Position numbers and translations under genes: made by a program. From Canna indica (taxonomy: Eukaryota > Streptophyta > Magnoliopsida > Zingiberales > Cannaceae): DNA of 64,000 nt. Position 1 is the stretch's first letter; each line of letters starts with the position of its first letter. Under the pieces are notes generated by a model. The model did not search any database and was not told the origin of the DNA. It saw only the letters and a program-made list of their open reading frames with translations. Below are positions 56,373 to 64,000 of the stretch, in pieces. The stretch is taken from NCBI GenBank assembly GCA_034359265.1, contig CP136893.1, positions 22,080,001 to 22,144,000 on the forward strand, written 5' to 3'.

Positions 56373-58430
56373 AAGGCATTCAAATTCGGTATTAGATTTT
56401 TTTGATGTGTTTGACTTCGAAAAGTATTTTTTAACATCACTATCAAATCCAATATAATATTTAACTTTTAATATGCTTTGCTTTAAAAGGCTATTTTTAA
56501 TTCGGTAACATCATCAAAACTTTTGAGCAGTGTACTATTTTTTTATTTTGGTTTTGATAAGTATTTTTTCATAAGTATCTTAAAGGATTTCTTTAAGCAG
56601 TGTGCAATTTGTTTTTTTGATAATATTTTTTCTTAAACATTTGAAAGATTTATTATGTTTATGTTTTGGTTATGGAGTGATTTCTAATTTATTATGTTTC
56701 TCTTTTTATTAATTGTACTCTAGAGCGTTGCTCTTTTTTCTTTTGTCAGGGTTGAATTTGTATTAAATATGTTGCCTACTTAAATCAATAATGCTTCTAT
56801 ACTGAATTGAATTTTTAAAATCTACTTTTAAAAATACATATTTATAATTTAATTTTTAATTAATATTAGTTACGTTTTACTCTCTCTTACAATAAGTATT
56901 AATTAATTATGTTGTTCTCTCTTGCATTTGCTTATCACAAAGCATCATTTTGATTACATCTCACATTTAAATCTATTTCATATAACATGACTTGCTTTTC
57001 ATATAGCATCATTTAGATAACATCTCACATTTAAATCTATTTTATATAACATGACGTGACATTAATTAATTGCTATTTTTTAAAAATTCAATTACTACTC
57101 ACACCTATTAATTATGCACATATTTCATATTTATATTTTTATTAATATTTTACTTCTTTATGATTATAATTTTTATTATATCTTATATTTTTTCTATATA
57201 AATTACAGGTTTAATTTATAATTGCTTAAAATATTTGTTAGAATTTTTTTTATATAAGTTTTGTGCTTGAAATATGATTTTTATATGGTAAAACTTATAT
57301 CATTTATATTTTCTAATTTTTGGATTAGTTATTTATATTTATGTAAATTTAATGAGTTTATTTTTATTTTTTATTTTAAATTATTTTTTATTTTAAATTA
57401 TTTTTTATTTTGAAATATTTATGACTTTTTATTTTAAAAATAATTAGTATTTTATTTCATCATATCTAAAAATGCTCTAAATATGATAAAATGGAAATAA
57501 TACAAGGGGTGACTGAAGTATGAATTTCCTCCTCTAATTGATTCACATAATTTAAATTTTTCCCATAATTTATGTATGGAATATAAATTTTTCCCCATAA
57601 TTGTATTAAAGTAAAATTAATTTTTAAAGTAAAAAAATTAAAATATTAAATTTATAATATTTTAAAAGATTGATTTTTCAATTAAATGTAGGTAGTTTAT
57701 CATAATAATTTAAAATTAACTTATAACATATTAGGAATCTTTCATTTTTGAATAGTTAATTAATTTAATAATTCATATAAATTAGGAAATATCATCTTAT
57801 TTATAACGAGACAAAAAGTAAAATGAATATCATAAACAATTAATTATTTAATATGATATTATTTATTATCGAAATTAAATACGGTGCATCACAATAAAAA
57901 ACACATGTTACTAGATTTTTATTAATTAAGTTAGTTTAGAAACTTTTGCTCTTGTTTTATAATTTTACCTCGAGGAACTTAATTAAATTCAAGTTAATGT
58001 CAGAAAAAAAATGTATTATAAAGACGAGAAAAATATTTATTGATTTATACAATTAATTGTTCAACTATCAATATTATGATGAGTTTAATTTGGACATTTT
58101 TTACATTTTACGTATATATTGGTATATTTGATTAAGTTCGAGTTTTTATTTTATAATAAAAAATACAAAATATATTATTAAAAAGATATTTATATTTTGA
58201 TTTTATAATTATAAAAATTAAATTAAATTAATATTTATTATTTTGTTATGCACTTATAGTTTTTCACGTATATGATATTTATTATTATTTTTAATCATTT
58301 AAGTATAAATATTACTATTAAAAGTGTAATATAATATAATTTAATTTAAATAGTTTTTATCATAAAATTTAAAATTATTTAAATTTAAATTATATGCACG
58401 TATAATTAAGCGTTGAGTTGATCTTCGACT
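56373..58430. other. AT-rich intergenic region without supported gene
   Basis: Very AT-rich with simple A/T repeats (for example TTTTTATTTTAAATTA repeats near 57360-57410) and a duplicated 'CATCATTT(T/A)GAT' segment near 56942 and 57006. No recognisable domain in any frame. Confidence 0.6.
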
Positions 58431-59109
58431 AGTTTAAATTAAATACCGAGTAACCGAATCCGCCAAATCCAAACCAAATCTTTGTCGATCGCCTCCTCCC
58501 TCACGCTGCCCGCCACCGCCAAGCTCTAAAGCCCTGCCGACCGAGTGCCAAGCCTCCTCCCTCACCGGCGCTGCCCGAGCTCCGCCAAAACCCCTAACCC
58601 TAATCTGTTGATCGCTTCCTCCCTCACGCCTCCCGCCTCCCGCCAAGCACAGGCATGCCACAGTGCTTGTTCGATAGCTCTGCAAAGCACAAGGTAAGAA
58701 CCAATTTCTTAGTTACTGTATATTCTATGGATTCGCAGATTTTGTTTTTTTTCTTTTCTTATTTTGGGTATCAAAATCCCACTTTCATGGTACTTTTAGG
58801 TTTCTTTGTTTTTTTAGCTCATGGATTCTCAATCTTTTGTTCCGATTCGCTTTCTTCAGGAACATACAAGGGAGGAGAACCTTGGATCTTTACATTGGTC
58901 GACAAAAGGTTAGAATCTTCATAATCCTGTTGGATTTCATGTTGTTGTTGTTTATTGGTTTAGAACTTTTTTCCTGAAATCGGCAGAAATATTTCTTTTC
59001 TTTCCATCAAAGAATTCTTTGGAAAGTAGGTGGAATTGCTCTTGCCCATGCTCAGGTTTGACAAATTGATGAAAGAAATACCGACGAAGCAAACTAACAA
59101 TTTTATTTA

Positions 59110-59285
59110 TACCTCATTAAAATTTCGGGTTATTAGGTCAATTAGGTCGAGCCCGATCTTATTCGGGTTAATCGGGTCGGGCCCCGAACCCTTATTCGGG
59201 TAGGGTTGAGTGGGGTAGGAGCCTCTTTATTCGGGTTCGACTTATTCAGGATGGGTCACCCGACCTGATCGATGCTCACCCATAT
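59110..59285. repeat. Remnant of a TTCGGGT-word repeat in the mTERF leader intron
   Basis: The words ATTCGGGT and TCGGGT(C/T) are repeated several times in one short stretch with the composition of the hAT-type MITEs described elsewhere in the window. No terminal repeats or flanking duplication were found. Confidence 0.5.
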
Positions 59286-59966
59286 TTTATGCTATTGATT
59301 TTGGGGTTAGGCCTTGGGCAAGGCCTCTAAGGATGTTGTCTCTGATATTGTATTTTGAATATTGAAATTAAATTTAGAAATTTGAAACAAGATGCAAATT
59401 ATAATTATTAGTTGAAAAATTTGAAAAATGAAAATATTATTTTGAAATTTCATAATTGAAATTGTAAATTTCCTTATGAAATTATATTAAGACTGATTTT
59501 TGCTGCATTTATGTTGTCTTATTTGGAATGGTGATATGTTATTTTAACTTTGTGCAGTTGTTTGGCTTCTTGAAGCCACTTTCGCTCCATCCATGGCGAT
59601 TAGGGTTTTCACCAATCTCCCTCTTTGTCGCATCCTTTATGAATCCCTCCCAATTTCATCATTCCCAACCCAAAAGATGGGATCCTTCTCGGGGCATTTG
59701 ACTCATCATCGACTAATTAAGTAATCATCCTCGCCAAATCCTCACTTCTTTGAGCAAATTTCCATCGCCGAACTACGTACTACTTAGGTGCGGATTTCCC
59801 CAATGCCAACTGCATGACTTCATCCGAAAGAACCAGTTTTTGATTAATACTTCCCCTTCTAATGTGGAGAATTGCATTAGTATCCTGTTGTCCTTCGGGC
59901 TGAATCAGAATTCTCTTGTCTCAATCCTTACCTCGTGTCTTCCTGCTCTAGAACTAGAGTTCCTAA

Positions 59967-61277
59967 CACTACAACAAACAATTCATATTTCGACGTCAAA
60001 ACAAGGTAACATTTTGATGTCAACAACAGCCAAAATGACATACTGACGCAAGCAAAAATGACGAAAACGAGTGAAATGTGACGGGAACCGGTACGAACAT
60101 ATCGACGCCTGAGCAGGTGTCAAAATGTTGGACATATCGACGCCTGCTAATAGGTGTCAGGTGTTGATATGTTAGACATGTCGACGCCTACTGACAGGCG
60201 TCAAAAATTATTTTTTTAACATACCGGCACCTGTATGTTTATTTTTTTTGTTTTAAAAAATAATTTTCGAATTCCGCTGCAATGCAGCGGAACTCAAGGA
60301 GCCGCCACACGCGGAATTGGAGTTCCTCGTGTGGCGGAATTCCAAAAGCTACGGAATATGAATCCAGGCCCTTTTAGATTTCTACCCCACATGGAATTCC
60401 AATTTCGCGTGCGGCAGAAAAAGAGCAAGAGCGTTTCCGCGCCTGCTCGATTTCCACTCCGCGGAGGAAAATGAGGCGCAACGCGGATTCACGCCGCTCG
60501 ATCTCCACCGCGTGGCGGACATTGAGCGGCCACGTTTCGCGGTCGGTCGATTTTCGCCACGCGGCAGAAATCGAACAGGCATGGTGCGAACTGCTCCTTC
60601 TCGAAATCTGCAGCGCAGAATTCAATTTTTGAATTTTGCGCTGCGGAATTAATTTAAAAAATAATTAAAAATAAATATATATAAAAATAATAAATAACCA
60701 AATAATTTGATAAAAATAAAAACAGATTATATCTAAAAAATTAATTAAACAGAAATCTAAAAATTCATACACTAACCCGTTAAGAATTTCGATGACTCCG
60801 AACAGCTTTGATAACTTGAAAAAGAAAAAGAAAAAGAAAAAAATTAGTTAAGAGAAAAAAATAAATAAGTAGAACAAATAGAGAGGATAAAAGAAAAAAA
60901 ATAGATAGAGAGAAAGAAGAGAAGAAGAGAAAGTTAGAAGAGGAGAGGAAAAAAATGAAGAAAAGGAAGAGATATAAATAGAAGTAAAATTTTTGAAAAA
61001 TTTTAAAACAATTTAAAAAAAATAAATCTCCTGCATCCTGCTGCTTGGGTTCGCGCACGCGTAAGCCCGCAAACCGGGCAGGTAGCGACGAATTTTTCGG
61101 CGCCTGCTGCCAAGGCGTCAAAAGATTTCGACGCATGCTGTTGTGACGTCAAAAAATTTTCGACACCTTCTGCAGGCATTGAAACTTTTTATATTATATT
61201 TTTTTCCTTTAAACATTTCGACATCTGTAATGAAAGTCGAAAAAAATCCGCCGAAAAATCAAGATTTTGTTGTAGTG
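59967..61277. mobile_element. Non-autonomous CACTA element (1311 bp) within the mTERF coding exon
   Basis: Left end CACTACAACAAACAATTC; right end inverted CACTACAACAAAATCTTG. The flanking 3-bp duplication is TAA (59964-59966 and 61278-61280). Subterminal parts hold repeated ATCGACGCCTG/GACGTCAAAA words. The centre (60265-60640) has GC-rich words GCGGAATTCC/GGAATTCCGC in both orientations, so it can fold. A Glu/Lys-coding purine-rich block (60815-60975) gives artefact frames. No transposase. The mTERF reading continues exactly across the insertion, which is therefore later than the gene. Confidence 0.92.
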
Positions 61278-62246
61278 TAAGGAAATGGCAAGTGTATTTC
61301 TCAGAACTAGGAATTCAGAACCTTTCTCCATCATTTGTCCAGAGAGCACTTGAGCAGTGTGTAAAACTCAGAACTGAGCCAGATGATCTCCAACGTGGTG
61401 TGCATGTCATAAAAATTTGAATTTTAGCGATAAGGCTATTTTTAGGGTTCTAGAAGAGGTTCCTCTGGCAATTATTAAAAATTCTTTTGACATTGGTTGT
61501 AAGATTGACCTTCTGAAAGGTGTTGGGCTTAAGAATGATGATGTCAGTAGGATTTGTCATCTCTTTCCTGGATTCTTATAGTACAATTTGAATGCTAGAT
61601 TGAAGCCTTTGTTTGGAGAGCTCCAAAATTTGAACTTTAAGCCAGAAGAGGTCAGGAAAGCTTTACTCAACAGTCCTAAATTGCTTCTGAGCATGGAAGT
61701 GGGGGAGTTGTCTTGCTGCCTTGATTTGTTGAATAGTATGAAGTGCAGGTTACCAATTAAGAAGAGGATCCTAAGAAAAGGCCAATTATTCGTAGAGATG
61801 GTTTCATCCATCGAGATGCCTTCAAAGTTTCGTTCATAGAGCCAAGAGTCATCATATATGACTTGGAAGATATAAAGAAGAAGATAGACTTTTTACTATG
61901 CAAGTTTGATTTCTGCATTGAGCATTTAGTTGAGTTTCCTGATTACTTGGGTGTGAATCTTGAGAAACAAATAATTCCTCGTTTCAATGTCGTTGAGCAC
62001 CTGATATCAATAGGAGGATTGAGTTTTGATGTCGGAATAAAACATCTTGTGAGACTTAGCAAGCTCAAGTTTTATAACCTGTTTGTGAAGCCATATCCAG
62101 AGTGTGAGAAAATCTTTGGGGGTTTGGTTAGAGAAGCTAAACCCCAACATCCAACTGGTATGTGGAAAATGTTTAGGCCACAGAAATTCTCGGATACCAA
62201 AGAGGATGTGAAGAATATGAAACAATTCATGGAATCCTTGGCTTAG

Positions 62247-63755
62247 TACAATTATTTCTTCTTTTACAATTGCATTGTCTCCACGTGTTCTACAGTATTT
62301 GACAATCACACAATACTTCCACGTGAATCTGAGAGAGTCCTTTGTAAATACCCAATTCAAAATTCTCAAGTGATACAATAGGAGTGCATCAAAAATGTTG
62401 TGGTTGAATTTCTTCATATGCTGCATTTACTATGAGTAAACATATTAACAACGAGGAAAGCATTCTTACTATATGTATTGAATTATTGGAAATATACTAA
62501 GATATTTGACATGAGAAGAATGGCACAGACATCTTGAGTTGTCTGCATTTGGTACATTCGGTAATATGAAATTCTTCTGGAGATATTTAACCTGCAATTT
62601 GGTAAATGAGCTTTTCTTTGCTTGTGATGACATATGTTCCAATATTTGGATGTTGATAGAGCTAGAAACTAGATTTGCTTAACCTTTTTTTGTTAATGTA
62701 GCTTAAGGGGAAGTTCCTAATTGACATTCAGCAAACTTTATTATTCAAACATGTGGAACTTTTTTCTAGCACTTGATTGACTGCAATTTTTTTGTAATGA
62801 GATAGCACTAAACTGATAAAGTTCTTAATTCTTTGATGTAAACTAACATATGAATTCTAGTAATAAATCTCAAAATTGGTCTTCCAGCTGCAGCCTCTGT
62901 ATAATATTTTTCATTTCCTTAATATATGCTTTGGTGGGGTCTTCCCTCTGGTTCATAAAAAATTGTAATAAATTGGAAGTACACATTGAAGTATCCAAAC
63001 AACTTAAATGTGCCTACTACTCTCAACATTTAGATTTGCATGCATCTCTAATTACAAGCAGCCAAATACTATTGATGCTTGACTAAATAACGATTTGCAA
63101 TTTACTTTGGCATCTTTGTCATTTTGGCTTTATCAATCATTCAAACCACTCATGCTGACTGCTTCCTCCAGGGATATTAATTAACTAGATCTTCATTAAA
63201 CATTATTCATATAGGATCCATTTTCTCCATAATAATCTGAATCATAAAAACTCTTTCTATTAGGCTACTTCAGTCTGATCTTGAAGAGTTTCTGTCACTT
63301 CATTCTGAACTGGTGGTATATCATTCTGTCACTTCATTCTGAAATCAGAAAAGCACCACTGCAACTTCTTGTAATCAGTATCATCATACTTTTGCACAAA
63401 AGAAATAAGCTTTTATTGGATCCTATATAAAAACATTATTTACTGTGAATCTTCTGTATCCTGTATTCATTTTATTGATTCTTAATCTCCATAGTACATG
63501 TTCATGTTCTAGTCTACTATCTTTTTCTAATCTCATCATCCAACACTCTGTCATCAGGAAGATAGAACAACATAAACATGTAAAGGGATTTTGCACTAAA
63601 CTGTTAGTCAAGAAAACTTGATTTAACAATATCAGTATTCTTCTGGTATAGCCTAGATCATATATAGATAGATGGCAAGTTGGCAACCTTTGGTGGTTCT
63701 CTCGTACTACCTATGATTTTTCAACTTATATTTTAGTTGATTTTTCCTGTGCCCT
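62247..63755. other. Downstream region of the mTERF pseudogene; no supported gene
   Basis: AT-rich. Should contain the old 3' UTR. The segment TTCTGTCACTTCATTCTGAA occurs twice near 63288 and 63324. No domain in any frame. Confidence 0.5.
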
Positions 63756-63765
63756 TTTCTTTTAA

Positions 63766-64000
63766 GAAATAAGGGTCATATTTGCTCCTAAAGTATTTAA
63801 AAAAGTACAAATTTACTCTTAAACTTTCTTCTTTTTTTTCAAAAATGCTCTCGTCGTCTAAATTTTAGGCAAAAAATGCCACTACTTATAACGGTTTGAC
63901 AAGTCGGTAAACGGTTGCTTACGTGGCAAGGATAAGAGTCATATTTGTCCCTAAAGTATTCGAAAATGTATAAATTTGTCCTTAATTTTTTATTTTGAAA
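63766..64000. repeat. Start of a TIR-type repeat, cut by window end
   Basis: The words AAGGGTCATATTTGCTCCTAAAGTATT (63768) and AAGAGTCATATTTGTCCCTAAAGTATT (63932) start two similar units in the same orientation, 164 bp apart, each followed by AAATTT(A/G)(C/T)C(T/C)TTAA. Part of the unit, GCTTACGTGGCAAGG, resembles the 'CACGT-GGC' part of the element at 13626. The rest lies outside the window. Confidence 0.55.

Larger units (their letters stand above)
58440..62246 (+). pseudogene. mTERF-family gene, disrupted pseudogene with 5' UTR exons
   Basis: mTERF proteins are organelle-targeted helical-repeat proteins that bind organelle nucleic acids. Likely non-coding exons lie at about 58460-58693 (donor AAG/GTAAGA) and 58860-58908; the coding exon starts after an acceptor near 59558. 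ATG 59593 opens a probable organelle-targeting peptide (MAIRVFTNLPLCRI). mTERF-like repeats follow at 59750-59960 (FGLNQNSLVSILTSCLP), 61281-61410 and 61450-62244, including the VRKALLNSPKLLL repeat and a conserved C-terminus. Lesions: a stop and frameshift near 59722-59750, a 1.3-kb CACTA insertion after 59966, a frameshift near 61415, a TAG at about 61578-61580, and a frameshift near 61795. It is not a working gene. Confidence 0.82.

Noticed and set aside
58434..58685. Gly/Arg-rich minus-strand open frame of 83 aa
   Set aside because: Overlaps the GC-rich non-coding first exon of the mTERF pseudogene; composition explains it.
60780..61136. 118-aa minus-strand frame with long hydrophobic Phe/Leu run, resembling a membrane protein
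   Set aside because: It is the reverse of a purine-rich simple repeat inside the non-autonomous CACTA element.

Overview
The window looks like nuclear DNA of a flowering plant, most likely a eudicot. It is AT-rich and mostly transposable elements: Ty1/copia elements with initiator-Met primer sites, L1-type LINEs with RNase H domains, and CACTA and hAT elements with their small derivatives. The few host-gene traces are typical plant families with introns and plant splice sites. The species cannot be named from sequence alone.

Layout. 1-10772 is a decayed copia element whose 3' LTR was split by a complete 7.3-kb CACTA transposon (3324-10620). That CACTA carries an uninterrupted TNP2-type transposase and a spliced TNPA-like gene. 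11076-13010 holds two LINE remnants on the minus strand. 13626-14627 is a non-coding element with long inverted ends. 14746-26535 is a three-level nest: a small inverted-repeat element split by a hAT transposon, itself split by a young copia element (16790-24360). 28431-29138 is the only intact-looking host gene, a three-exon gene resembling the plant 'vascular-related unknown protein' family. 29530-32180 carries a hAT-type MITE, a cluster of short palindromes and an LTR-like remnant. 32181-37290 is a minus-strand LINE split by a 2.3-kb non-coding insert. 37293-42480 is a decayed copia split by a short CACTA derivative and two related hAT MITEs. 44226-49050 and 50176-56357 are two plus-strand LINEs. 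58440-62246 is an mTERF-family pseudogene whose coding region was split by a 1.3-kb CACTA derivative.

How the parts relate. The one unit that still looks capable of working as a system is the 7.3-kb CACTA element: 12-bp terminal repeats, a CTA target duplication, arrays of an AGCAACGGC-type word at both ends (the expected binding region of a TNPA-like protein), a TATA box with a non-coding first exon, a long leader holding a 26-bp tandem repeat and a near-190-nt hairpin, and two open genes. Almost everything else is broken by stops, frameshifts or later insertions. The target duplications give a relative order of insertion at several places.

Limits. Splice sites, element ends and family names were read by eye. 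Regions described as empty may still hold short non-coding RNAs or distal regulatory DNA.
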